Assembly: GCF_963678635.1 (NCBI RefSeq)
Contig: NC_087066.1
Coordinates: forward strand, 63,370,282 to 63,434,281
Length of the DNA stretch: 64,000 nt
Direction of reading: 5' to 3'
Origin: Symsagittifera roscoffensis
Taxonomy: Eukaryota > Xenacoelomorpha > Acoela > Convolutidae
Positions within the stretch are counted from its first letter, which is position 1. The number at the start of each line of letters is the position of its first letter. This document shows positions 1-11,211 of this stretch, in pieces. The notes beneath the pieces are model-generated. The model made no database searches and was not told where the DNA came from. It worked only from the letters and a program-made list of their open reading frames with translations. The position numbers and the translations under genes were made by a program.

Positions 1-59
1 CAAAACGACAAGGTAACGTTCTTCTGAAGGGTATCAATTTCACTTTTGATGAAATAGAA

Positions 60-1433
60 GATTCCCTAAGCGAGCTGGACGTAAATAAGGCCATTGAACC
101 AGAGAATTTTGGTAATGCTCTTCTGAAAAACTTTCAAAGTCACTAACAAAATCACTTCACTTACTGTTCAACTTGATCGCAAATAAAGCGATATTTGCAA
201 CAAAATGGAAGACCAGCAAAAACGCACCAATTTTTTAAGACCGGTATAAACAAGACGTATCATCTTACAGGCCGATCAGCCTGCTCTCACAGTGTCAAAA
301 CAGCTTGAGAAACTACTATTTGACAAACTGGCCCCAACTGTCTAACCAACACTAACACCAGACTAACAGGATTTTAGACCTAAATGATCGACGGTAACAA
401 ACCTCACAGAGTACCTACAAGAGATATTTAGCTGCCAATAATTACCAAACTGCAACTACCTGGATCTTCTACTTGGACTTTCAAAAGACATTTGACAAAG
501 TCTCGCACGGAATACTCCGACTTCTGGAATTGGAGGAACTTGTTTATCTCTAATACACAGCTACCTCTCGAACCGGAAGGAAACAGTGAGGCTGATTGGC
601 ACAGTTTCTGGAGAGCTAGAAATCTTCAGCGGTGTTCTCCAGGGCTCTATACTCGCTTTTCTTCCTTGTCTTCGTAAATGATCTACCGTTCTGTGTCATG
701 TTCGCATCAATTGGTTATGCAGACGACCTAAAAATTGTTGCAGACAACCCATTAACTCTCAACATAGATGCCGGGAGACTTTGGAGGTGATGCGAGGAAA
801 ACTGCATGTCAATAAACCTGACGAAAAACAAAATCATCTGTTTCAGAGGCTCAGCTACGGTTGCACTCACCAACTACAGCTTCGAAACCACTGAAGTAAT
901 GACAGATTTGAGCATCCTGATAACCGACACGCTCTCTTGGATGCAATAAGCAGAAAAGAGGGCTGAAGCAGCCTTAAACGTTCTCTTCGTACTCAGAAGG
1001 AATGTCTCAAAGGCAATTTTCGCGGCCGGAAAAATATTAACATCTGTTACGTTGTACCAATTATGAGCTACGGTTCAGCTATCTGGAAACCATCAAAAGG
1101 TGATTTAGGAATCATAGAAGGTGTGCAGCGGAAAGCGATCTCAAGGATTTTCAAGACAAGCAATAGCCATATCTCCTATACAGACAAACTCGTAAAACTT
1201 AACAGCCTTCCTGTCTCTATACCAAAAGCTTCATGTTGGACTGCTGTTTGCAGAAAAAACTAGCTGGAAAACTTGACATCGATTGGATAAGCCAAATAAG
1301 CATCATTGACGTTGGAAACCGAAGAGCTCAAATGACACGAAAATTCGTCTGCAAACAATTATGTCTGAAGAAGTACAAGTCGGATTTCTGGTTTCGAGCA
1401 TGTCTTGTTAACTTGTACAACGACTTATTATGA
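60..1433 (+). pseudogene. Decayed non-LTR (LINE) reverse transcriptase, 3' part
   Basis: Reverse transcriptase of a CR1/Jockey-type LINE, which copies the element's RNA at a nicked target. Several RT blocks can be read on the plus strand across changing frames: SYRPISLLS at about 262-289, DFQKTFDKVSH at about 478-510 (box A aspartate), a VLQGSIL block near 630, and the catalytic YADD box at 716-727. The C-terminal region follows at 1063-1263 (YGSAIWKPSKGDL, then a VQRKAISRIF helix) and a tail at 1233-1433 ending SDFWFRACLVNLYNDLL. Several frameshifts and stops break it, so it is dead. The window edge or an earlier break removes its endonuclease. It faces away from the two minus-strand LINE relics to its right. 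The family below superfamily level is uncertain. Confidence 0.8.
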
Positions 1434-1479
1434 TTATTATCATGATTATTTTTATGAGTATTAATTAGAACTCCACGGG

Positions 1480-3650
1480 AGAGTCCAAAACCACTTGCAA
1501 AACTATCGAAGAAGGCCTTTTTTGAACCAATATCTGTAATGTCAACATAACTTGGTGCTAAGTTTGCAAGTCGAGTCGAACCAAACCAGAAGTTCTATTC
1601 ATATAGCTTCAACTTTGGTCGTTGTAACTGAAACAAACTAGAAGCACCAGACCTTGTATTGAAAAGATTTTCCATGGGTGAACAACTGACCGCTTTAGCA
1701 GCAAATTCGAAATTGTAGGGCCCATTCATTAGTTTGGATAAGTATAAAATATTTAGCATTTGAAGGTAAATGGTACTGGTAAAATCTTCAGTTTTATTAG
1801 CGCGTCTGTATAATTTTATTTATGACCAGTTATCCAAAAACCATTTCTTTTTTTTGAAGGGTAACTCCAATAACCGAGTACTTTTGATGCTTCGTTAGAA
1901 GCACCACCTCGCATACGTGATAAACGATTAAATCGTTTTTTTTAAAAGTTCAATTTTGCGCTCATAGAAATTTTAGGAGAGAATCTTTTTATCACAAGGA
2001 AGGCATAATTTGCTTTTTGGATACTTTTTGATATGTGAAGATCCCAAGAATGATCCTTGGTAATGCAAAGACGCATGTCTTTGTGAGATTTCAATTTAGT
2101 AATTGGAATGTTATTGCAGTTTAAAAATTTTTGACTTTTTGATCAGAAACTCAGAAAGCAACACTTAAGGGCATTGGACAGCTTTTTGTTCGTTACGCTC
2201 CAAGTATAAAGCATACCTAATTGGGCTTGAAAAAACTGTTCAGGTAAGTTTAAAGTAATGGTTGAACATAGTAATGAATAAAAATGTTGTTTAATTTTTC
2301 AAAATCCGCATTACAATAGCTAAAACAGACATCACGGTCTAATTTCTGAAGTAAAGTTTTTCTATTAATGGATACTGTGGCTACTATGGCAAAGTGGTGT
2401 GACATATCTAGATTCTGTAATGGCAATATTTTTTCAACTTCACTATCTTTGGAACTAATAAATAAATCTAATAAGCTTGAGTTTGTGGTGAGGAAATCAA
2501 TATGTTGTTGAAAGCTGTTTTCATCCATAAATTCGAGCAAAGATGATTCTGATTCAGTTTTGGAGCAATAAGTAGTCCAGTCAATGCCATGAAATTGAAA
2601 TCGGCTGTAAAGTTCAGATGCTCATAAGTCAATTTGCGGATAAAATTAAGCCTTGAAATGAATTTTTGTAAGGATATGTTGTAAGGACTGTCTGAAGGAG
2701 GTACATAAACGCATACGATAGTCAAAGATGAGGTGCCAAGGTATATTGTGCAAATACAACAAAAAACCTTCAAGTCATTGCAAATTTCAGCTTGAGAGGA
2801 GGTAAGATGTTTAGTAACCCAAATCATCACACCACTATGAGCTGATGCATCATTGCCTTTGAAGGTCGATTAGATGTGTATAGATTGTAAAAAGGAAGGA
2901 ATGATTCTTCTTTAGAGAAGTTATCTGTTAGCCAATATTCTTGTACACATATAACATGATATGAAGTTGATGTTATAAAGTTTGAGTACTTTTGACGTCC
3001 TTCAAGTCCTATAAGACTGTGAATATTGTGAGACTAATTTTGTGTTTCTGTTACTGAGAGCGAATGTTTGATATGTAGTCAGTTACTTACGTCAACTCTT
3101 ACAGCGTTTTGGAAAAGTTCTAAACTACAAAGTTTTATTGATTTCGGATCAGCCCCTGCATCCAACAATTCACGTCTTTTTTGCAATAATTTTTGTTCCA
3201 ATTCTTGTTGTTTTTTATTAAGTGACCGTGAGACGAACACCGAATAACTTTCTTCCTGAAACACTCCCTTGCATGATTGCAGCATGAAAGACCGCGTGAG
3301 CATTTTCGATTCCAAAAAAATTTTTTTCAATTTAACCAATACAGATCTTGGACGGCTTGATTTTTTTTTTTGAATTTAACAAAACTATTAATATTAACAG
3401 TATCTGATGCTTCCAGACCGATGTTTGTTCAAAAGTCCGTTTTTGATTTTTGTTCGTGGGTGATTATGTCCATTCGACTAGCCTTATGGCTCGAATTTAA
3501 GAGTTTAGATTCAGAGATACCCGAATTACGAGCTTCACTACTTGATGAAGCTACAAAAGATGGAGCAGTTTGTGCTGCGTTGCAATGTTTCATTTTAATG
3601 GGGAACACCGCGGAAAACTGTTCCACTGATTCTTGGAGGTAGGAAATAGT
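1480..3650 (-). pseudogene. Decayed LINE with ORF1 end, APE-type endonuclease and RT C-terminus but no RT core
   Basis: Read right to left. An ORF1-like part lies at 3429-3626. The ORF1 C-terminus is at 3079-3339 (RPRSVLVKL, then VFVSRSLNKKQQELEQ), the RRM-type end common in LINE ORF1. The apurinic endonuclease domain runs from about 2990 to 2250: VICVQEYWLTDNF, a frame change near 2835, VCVYVPPSDSPYN, TADFNF and a final LLDLFISS with SHH in place of the usual SDH. From about 2200 down to 1480 comes the RT C-terminus (KDMRLCITKDHSWDLHISK, then NFWFGSTRLANLAPSYV). The central RT with its catalytic aspartates is absent, so this copy has an internal deletion as well as many stops. No gene function remains. 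Confidence 0.65.
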
Positions 3651-3815
3651 ATTAATAAAAAAAGTTAACAGTCGCTTCCTCCTTCTCGGTCTTTGCCCAA
3701 ATATTATCGCTAATTTTGCGTGCAGGTATCGTCTCAGTGGTTTTTTTTTGTTTACATAGTTCTAAAACTTTTTAGGTTGCTGCTTCATTCTCTTTGATAT
3801 AACTTCTTCATGGGT

Positions 3816-4790
3816 TCAAAAACAATTCCGTGTCAGTTTCCTGACTTTGTTTTGAACCTTCGAGTATTTTTGATAATTTTCTTGTGTCTTATCTCTCCTG
3901 ACATCTCTCCATTTTTTTTGTTTTTCACGAACTTCCTCTCTCACTTCGGGTTCCATCGGCACTTTGTTTTGCTTTATACGAATTTTAATTTTAGGGATGA
4001 ACTTCTTAATAGCACAATCAAGAGTGCTTTTAAATTTTTCCCAGTCTTGCTCTAGTAATTGCGATTCTATATGCATTATGTTTGTGTTTAACTCTGATCG
4101 GAGTTCCACGTAGCTCCCTTTAGTGTAATTCAGTCTCTCTTTACATCGCTTCGTTGTGCACAGAACAAATTTTCCCTGGATTAGTGTGTGATCACTCTGA
4201 CCCAGCGGGGAGATGTATTCTATGCTAGTTGGTTCCAGGGTTTTGTCGGCTAGCATGAGATGTAGTAGTGAAGGTTCTTTGTTTTTTATCACACGCGTTG
4301 GTCTATCAATGTGTTGATCGAGATAAGAATATTTTACCATTTCAATAAATTGGTGTTCATTGCTGTTCTCGTCATGATTCAGGCTGATATTTTGCCAATC
4401 TATATCTCTATAATTCATGTCTCCTAGTACAATGTATCTAAAACGGTGTGATCCAATGCTTCTTAAGAAGTTGTTAAGGTTGTAGTAGTTTTCGTGGGTT
4501 GATGATGGGCTCCGATAGGTTGAAGCTATCACAACTTCTCCCTTTGTTAACAGTAGATTGTATACTTGCAGTTCCTCAAAACCAGAGTCAACGTTTATTT
4601 CTTTGTAATCGATGTCCTTTCGAATATAAAACAACATGCCTCTCTCCTTTTCGTTCGGATTCATATTTTTTGTTCTAAATTGTAGCAGTCAAGTTTGTGA
4701 TAAATTGGGTTCCACATGATTACAGAATTCTTGGGTTTCGCTTCAGTTAGGGCGATGTTGTGTGGTAACGTAATTGCTTGTTATAGTAGT
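3816..4790 (-). pseudogene. LINE (CR1/L2-like) ORF2 5' part: APE-type endonuclease
   Basis: Endonuclease that would nick target DNA for target-primed reverse transcription. An open stretch of 282 codons (3816-4664) carries IASTYRSPSSTHENYYNL, the metal-binding block VLGDMNYRDIDW, and SPLGQSDHTL with the catalytic SDH. Upstream in another frame (about 4670-4790) the N-terminal strand LTEAKPKNSVIMW can be read, so a frameshift separates the start. After the endonuclease comes the lysine- and arginine-rich linker typical of CR1-like ORF2 (VREKQKKWRDVRR). The frame stops at 3816, before any RT. It lies just downstream of its ORF1 (4828-5795) in the same orientation, so both belong to one 3'-broken element. 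Confidence 0.75.
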
Positions 4791-4827
4791 ACTTGAAGTT
4801 CTATGAAATTATCAGTAGTTATTGTGT

Positions 4828-5795
4828 CTACATTCCCGAATGAGAGCTAAAAATGTTCTCTGTTTCCGGCGTTTTTCTTTGCAATACTTCTATCTCTCTT
4901 TTCTTTACTCTGACGATGTTGTTCCCGCTGGCAATGTGAATGAGGTGGAATTGTGTATGAAGTTCCCAGATTCCTCCGCTGTTAAGTTTTTTACCCGTTG
5001 CACTAGCAAACAAACATTTTCTCACTTTTTCACGCTCCTATCAGGAGTGACTTTTAGTTGTCTGATTTCGTCTTCGGCAAACTTCAGTTTTGTCAAATTT
5101 TTCATCATGAATCCGCGTCCTCCGGTAACTCTACTTGATCAGAGGTTTTGCCTAGTCGGCAAAACAATTTTTTAGATTTAGTTGGCTCAATTTCTATGCT
5201 AGAGCATAGTTGCTCAATTAATGACATGTCTTCATTATAACGTTCTTTTGTGTCCCTTGACTGGCTTTCAGGGGCTTTGTGTATAATAAGATTCTTTTTC
5301 CTTCTTAAGTTTTCTTCTTCTACCCGGTTTTGTTCTGCTCCAGCTTCCAGAATTATCTTTTTCAGGGGTTTGGTGACCTGAGGCTCTACTTTCCAGGCAT
5401 TAACTTTCACTGTGCTTGATCCCATTATTGGCTGTGATTTGGCTTTCGTTCCATTCTAGAAGTAGTAGAAGTCCTCCTTTAGACTCATCACGGAATCAAC
5501 CGTCTTATCAAGGTCGTTGCTCATTTTAGTTATCTCTGGATTCGTTTTTGGAGCAGTTTTCGGGTGTACATGTGTCACAACACCATATGCCCTTATTTTT
5601 AGACATGAATTCGTAAACTGCCGATTGCACTTTTAAGCATTTTGCACATAAAGGTTTGGCGCAGTTATCGCATTCCATTACTTGAACCATTGGATCTCCG
5701 AGTTTTTTTTTACAATCAACACAAATCCAGGCATCATCAGCCTGTGAATTGTTTACAATACTCCTAGTACGGTTACTCATTTTTACAGACTTCAC
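4828..5795 (-). pseudogene. LINE (CR1/L2-like) ORF1 with PHD-like zinc finger and coiled coil
   Basis: Nucleic-acid-binding ORF1 protein of a non-LTR element. The first segment (5526-5795, 89 codons) has a PHD-type finger with paired cysteines: WICVDC, MECDNC, LCAKC and WCCDTC. The usual PHD histidine is replaced by cysteine. The next segment (5105-5425) has a charged helical stretch followed by ENLRRKKNLIIHKAPES, the motif that starts the RRM-like part of CR1/L2 ORF1 proteins. A last segment (4828-5025) may be the rest of that domain in a shifted frame. PHD plus coiled coil plus RRM followed by an APE endonuclease is the layout known for CR1/L2 clades. Frameshifts separate the segments. Confidence 0.7.
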
Positions 5796-6029
5796 CTAGG
5801 CCATGTTATTAAGTTAATAGTTCAAATACTTCAAATGTCACATATTGTTTGACCCAGAATGCAAAAAAAACAGACTTCTAGGAATGTACACGAAGTTTTT
5901 CAAAACTCGCTACAACGAATCAGATATATGTAATTAGCGCATTTTATGCGAATGCATCAACTGCAGAGACCTGAAGAAACTCACACTTATTACTGAAAAC
6001 TAAATTTTGAACACTGCAATGACTGGATT

Positions 6030-7325
6030 TGTAACAGTCGTCTACTTAAGTGACATATGAGGTTAAAGAAAAATAGGCCCTATAACCATTGGCTCAAGAG
6101 TCAGGGACACTATCGTTAGTGTTTTTCTACCTCAAGCGTTCGAAGCCAATTCGGTTTACTTGCGACATGAGACTAAAACCTTTGTTACAGCTTAAAGGCC
6201 ACCACCAAATAACCTCCCTTCTAGAAAATAAGAACGACCCCATACTTAGGTCTCAAAATACCTAAAACACGCTAACGCCGTTAAAAACAGGGTCGGAACC
6301 TTACTTACAGTTACTTTTTAAAAGACAGTGGACTTTTGATCCTAAAAACTCTGCCTAACTCAACATAACAATATAAAACACACACAAGAAATTTAAATTG
6401 GGTACTCATATACCAGCACGACCTCTAGAATTGAGTAACTAAATTAATAAGTAACTCTAGCAGAAATGGGATAATCAAGTTTAGTTCGAGAAGTTTTGAA
6501 TAAGTCAGTTTTAATTAAAGAGACAAGTTTTGATTCTGGACCATTGGAAGACATCGGTTGTCCACCTCTCCACCGAAGGTTCACTCTAGTCCACTTCTAA
6601 TTTATCTCTTCTTTACCCGTGATTGCTCTGCCTTCTGTTTGGATTAAGGCAGCTCTACTCTCGTTCGAATTATGTATCGGAAATTGCGAATAGCAATTTC
6701 CCGTTGCTATTTTTGAAAACTTTCCCGCGCTCGTATTTCAATTTTTCTGCTCTTATTTTCTGATCTTTTTGGTTGTCGCGAGAAACTTGAGCATGACATG
6801 CTCAATTCGGATTTTTGAAAAATTCCATTTCACCTCAAAATTATGTCTCTTGCATTGCCCAAGGTCAAACTTCCAAATAAGACCGACTGGCACATACTCC
6901 CCGGACTAAAGATCGATGTCCTCATTGCGTGTCGTCGTCTGTCAGTGAGCCTTCAGAATGTTGAGTGTGTATCAAGATACAGTGCCAGTGGTCATTTACA
7001 GAAGTTTGCAGCAGATTTGACTTTATCTACACCCCAAAATTCACGACCATGCAAAATTGTCAGATTATCGCTAAACAGCAATCAAAATCTGCATGCACCT
7101 GCAACCTGAATTTCCGCTTTGCCAGCTAATGATTAAGTTTTCTTTTTTCTTATCCAATCAGAAAATTTTTATGCAGCAGTTTGATTTATATAATAGATAT
7201 AGCATAATAATAACATTAATTTGGTTCAATAATATTTTTTCCGTGACCTCAGATTTCATTCGAGTTCACACTCCAGTCCCTTTCCTTTCCCCTGCACAAG
7301 ACTCAAGAATCCGACACTGAACATC
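6030..7325 (-). repeat. LTR of element A (3' LTR)
   Basis: Starts at the shared LTR edge TGTAACAGTCG (6030; reads ...GTTACA on the element strand) and runs to the end of the last ORF-X fragment. It aligns along its length with the LTRs at 26707, 28635, 37304 and 55124: shared blocks include ATAGGCCCTATAACCATTGG near 6070 and TTGATTTATATAATAGATAT near 7181. The right boundary is uncertain by about 20 bp because no TG terminus is obvious there. Confidence 0.75.
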
Positions 7326-7329
7326 CCAA

Positions 7330-8545
7330 TCACTTCGTGCTCCTCGCCCTTGAGGTGCTGGGCCCTGATGCATTCGGCACTGTAATCTGCCTCAGCAGCT
7401 CCTCATCGTCGGAGCTGGTCACGATCTCTTCCCAAGCCTTTGGTTGTTCGTAAGATCGCATCCACTCCCTCTGCTCTTGCAATCTCTTCGCCTGGTTCGG
7501 CAACCCTTCACCTTGGACTCCCTGTTCAAGCAAAAGGAGTTATGCAAGCTCAAGCTCACGTTATTTGCAAATCCTTCCTCCATATTGACTCGCTCGCCTT
7601 GGTATTATCTCTAGACACCCTACCAACTCTCTTGCAACCCGTATATTCTTCCTGATGCTTCTTCATGTGATCCTTCGAATAACCAAGACGCCTATGTTGG
7701 TCGAAACCACGGGAAGAATCTAATGCCACTCCACACGTGCCTGACCTCCCTAGGTATGGCGAATACTTTGCACGCAGTCTCAAACAACTCAAGTTTCCTG
7801 CTGTTATCAATAGCGTGTATCGATTCCGCTGTCGGTGCATTCGACTCCCGATATTTCGTCACATTTTCCTCGATCCATCGCAACGCCAGCATTGAACTCA
7901 CTACTAGGAGGGTGACCATCTGTTGGTGATCGCTTAACCCGGTTGACCGAACTTCCTCCACGTCCCATATCAAGCAGAGGTTCGAGTGCTCCGGATACCA
8001 CACCGTCTCTGCCAGATAGTGGCACGGGCATTCCCCATGTGTGAGGTTGATACTCCGGAGGTTGCGTTCTCCCGAAGCTTCCAGCAGAGGTTCTAGCTCT
8101 ATCTTTTTTTCGTGTGTCACATCACTTTCCTCCATGGCTGAGGTAGTGTCCATCGGTTTCCCGATCGTGTTCTGTCTCTCGAAATCTTTCGTGTTTTCAC
8201 CTTCCAACCTCAAGAGCTCCTCCCCCCAGAATCCACTCAAGTTTCTCTTTGTTCCCCCGGTACAGCTCCCAGGATCTTTCTCAATAGTCTGTGCGAGTGA
8301 TGCTACATTCGAGCCAGGCGTACGCACTTGGGTATCGAGAAGGCGTTGTCGATTAGTATTCTCTGACTGGATACCTCCACCATTGCCATGTGTAATGGAT
8401 AGCGGCTTCCACACAAGTTTGCCATCACCGATCTCACTAGGGACTTTGCGTTCACTGGCAAACTATAGGCTTCACTCACAGGAAAACCCATCTCCGTCTC
8501 AAGACCAATCTTCCACCCTCTGATTTGTTTCTGGGTTATTTGCAA
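7330..8545 (-). pseudogene. ORF-X copy A, C-terminal fragments
   Basis: Homologous to the C-terminal half of the 530-codon and 121-codon ORFs of element B (38526-40490). Fragments at 8303-8545, 7692-8414, 7556-7840 and 7330-7533 occupy different frames. Shared landmarks are the CPCHYLAETVWYPEHSNLCL block, SKDHMKKHQEEY and, in the last fragment, RLQEQREWMRSYEQPKAWEE followed by SSDDEE. Compared with B about 25 codons are missing just before GCKRVGRVSR. Here a TGC codon (Cys) stands where B has TGA, which shows that B's stop is a mutation. No known domain was recognised. Confidence 0.65.
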
Positions 8546-8681
8546 CGCCCCAGGCTATGACTCCCTGCTCAACGCTGTCACCAAGTGGTGCTCAGACTCC
8601 AGCATCTCCAGCGTTTGCAAGCTGCACATCCTTGAGAAGAACCCCAACACCGTTGCTATCTTTACAGTAGTATTAGTGTAA

Positions 8682-10280
8682 CTACTGTACTTCGCTCTTT
8701 TCCTTCTCTATGATGTCACCAAACCAAGGGGCTAAGCCTTCCTTCTGGAAGGACTGTACCCTGACACAGGATCTTCCATTGCAAGAATGCTCTCCACTTC
8801 CACACATCAGGTCCAGACAACTACCGGGTTCCATCTTCTTCGCTGATTTATCTAGCTTGCTCGATGTCTCTTCCGACTCCTTACTATGGGGTAGGATCAG
8901 GTTCTGTACCGCATTCAGATTCCCCAAGTCCTCATTCTTCGTTGGTGACAGTCTCAATCGCTCAGCACTTTCCCCAATCAAACTTGCGTGGGAATGTGGG
9001 CACCAGGAAGGCCTCTGCAACTTCCAAACCGTCCCCAAATTCGTAATCAGCATGCCATTTCCGTTTCCAATCTTCAATTCCACCCTCTTGTTCGAGCGCG
9101 GCACGCTGATCACTTCTGGTATCTTCTCAAGTGTTAGACCTAGACTCGGCCTTTCCTTTTCTATCGGGTCAATTTGAATAATATTCTCTGTCCAGATCTT
9201 TAAAAACGCCGCGACTTCAAAATTCATGTAGGCGTTCCCAGCCTCCGAATTCAAAAAAGGGTTGTAAGCTATTCCCATTACTCCAGACACATATTGATAT
9301 TCTCCCAGCTTTATGGGCTTAGAGTAGTCTTCTACCCGGGCTAAACTACGATGCACGTCAAGCCCCTCCTCGAAATTCTTGTTGTAGAACCTCCGTATTT
9401 CATCAAGTTTCCTGTGTTTCTCTAGAGACCGTCTGGAGCCATCCTCTTTCTCGATTCCAAAACTCTGGTACACATTCAGGCTAAACGTGTAGATTCTCCT
9501 GTCCATAGTCTTACTTCCCATCGCCTTTTGATGACACATTTGGACAGTACTGTCGGTTTTCACGGACATGATCCATCTTAGGAAACAAGTGGCATCCTTT
9601 CTCCTCGCTAGACTCAAACCCGAATTGTCTCTGGCAATTTGCTGCACCAGCATTTGATAAACCTGCAGACTCTTGTTGCCCAGCTTCAATGTATCGTGCG
9701 AGGTTAACACCTCGTGCTCTACTACCACCAAGCTCCATGCGAACATCAACTGTCCTGCCGTTCTGACGAAAGGATTTGCCATCAACGGCAACGTCGACGA
9801 GGGTGTTCTCATCGCCTCTTCCAAATACTCCAGCAGCAGGTTTTGCCAAGTTCGCCTCAGCTGGTTCACAAACTCTTACTCATTAACCTCGGCTTTCTGT
9901 TGGTTAGCCCAATGACGACGCTTGCGGGATACTCCTCGATCAAGTTTCTTCAGGCAAACCTCCAGTTCTTTCGTGGTCTCTAGAGCCACCCACCAGGGTC
10001 GAGTGGTGTTCCTCGTCGCATTTTTCTCAAGGGGATCGCCCGTCACCTGTTTCCCAATGGCCTGGTGTTGGGTCGAGAGCAATTCTTTGCCGACATCCGC
10101 CTCCCACATTTTTCCACTCGTCGAACCCCTTTTGATGTTTGCCTTCTGGGGTCTGAAGTCCTCTTCCGTTGTCAAGGTCGTCGAGGCTTCAATTCCCTCC
10201 ATCACTTCGGCCAAATTCCGTAGTTCGGAGCTGTCCTTATATGCCGCTGTCTTCAATCGAGCTAGAATCATGGTAGCCAT
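8682..10280 (-). pseudogene. ORF-X copy A, segment after the conserved UAG
   Basis: Two overlapping fragments (9876-10280 and 8682-9869) correspond to B ORFs 40493-41464 and the start of 38898-40490. Here the two B frames are joined in one 395-codon frame (IEKERPSLGLTLEKIPEV), so the break in B is secondary. About 60 codons present here (around RWIMSVKTDSTVQMC to EKHRKLDEIRRFYN) are deleted in B. The likely first Met is in MATMILARLKTAAYK, shortly after a UAG (about 10295) that B shares. Features are basic and helical, with a cysteine cluster near GSCLDLMCGSGEHSCNG; no family was recognised. It may be a separate cistron. Confidence 0.6.
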
Positions 10281-10440
10281 CTCCTTCAGATTCTATTCTG
10301 AAACTGCGTTCGCCGATGGACTACTTAACTCTTCTGTCTCTTTTATTCTTTTCCGAGACCTTATTCCCTTACTCGGGGGCGCCGCCACTATCATCACTGA
10401 TTCTTTATTCTTATCATCCCTTTCAACCTTAATTATTTTA

Positions 10441-11211
10441 TCATCGGTTTTTTTTGTTCAGAGTAGAGCTGTTTTTACATGCGTCAGCTTTGGTCTTCTG
10501 TTCCTGTTCACTCAGTTTGATCAGCCTCCCTAGTATCTCCTTTCTCGCTTTTTCAATTAGTCCGTTACCCATCAAGACAGGTTCCCCGAACTTCATCACC
10601 GTGTTCCACAACTCTTCCTTGAAGTCCTCCAGCGCCGTTTCGCTCTTCTTTCTCTGGTTGAATTCGCTCAGGAAATCTAGCCACGCCTTCTCGTCCAGTG
10701 TGTTCAGGAACATCCATTTTTTGCCCTCGAAAGCGTTTTTCTTGCTTTCTTTGGCACTCAAGAGTATCATCCTCACGTTAGAGGCCTCACTCGCCAGGGG
10801 CAGTTCCAGATATTTGGGGGGAGATCCCAGGGGTGGGGTGGCTGTGTTCGCCCAGTCGTCCCCACTCAAGTCTTGCAATAGCTCATGCGTGGGGAAAGCC
10901 CTCTCCGCTGGATCCTGATCAGGTGTACTTCCCACCTTCATCTCTTCTCCCGCTTCACTGAGGACTTCATCCATGCTTTCGTCTTCCCCTGACCCAGCTT
11001 GTTCTTTCTCTAGTGCATCCCTGAATCTGTTCTCCACAGGATGGCTTTTTTTATCTCCAGGGGTACCCACCGCCAAGCGTGAGGGTGTTGATGGAAAGAC
11101 CTCGATAGGACCTTGACGCTTGCCTCCCATTCTGCAGTGCAGTTGTCCCCAGAAGTTGAACACCATCAGCTCAGGGTCTTTACCTTTCCCAAAAAGCACC
11201 GTTTCACTCAT
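10441..11211 (-). pseudogene. ORF-X copy A, acidic linker segment (N-terminal part deleted)
   Basis: A 256-codon frame that begins MSETVLFGKGKDPELMVF and joins directly to VGTPGDKKSHPVENRF. B has about 200 extra codons between these points (the first part of 41471-42910), so A carries an internal deletion here. The rest is acidic and Ser/Pro-rich (GSGEDESMDEVLSEAGEE) followed by a helical part (LDEKAWLDFLSEFNQRKK). It overlaps the upstream frame (11204) by 8 bp. No known fold was recognised. Confidence 0.6.

Noticed and set aside
3370-3642. 90-codon plus-strand ORF
   Set aside because: It overlaps minus-strand LINE ORF1 pieces (3429-3626 and RPRSVLVKL before 3339) that have recognisable motifs.
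9922-10533. 203-codon plus-strand ORF
   Set aside because: Antisense to ORF-X copy A; composition is low-complexity and typical of a shadow frame.
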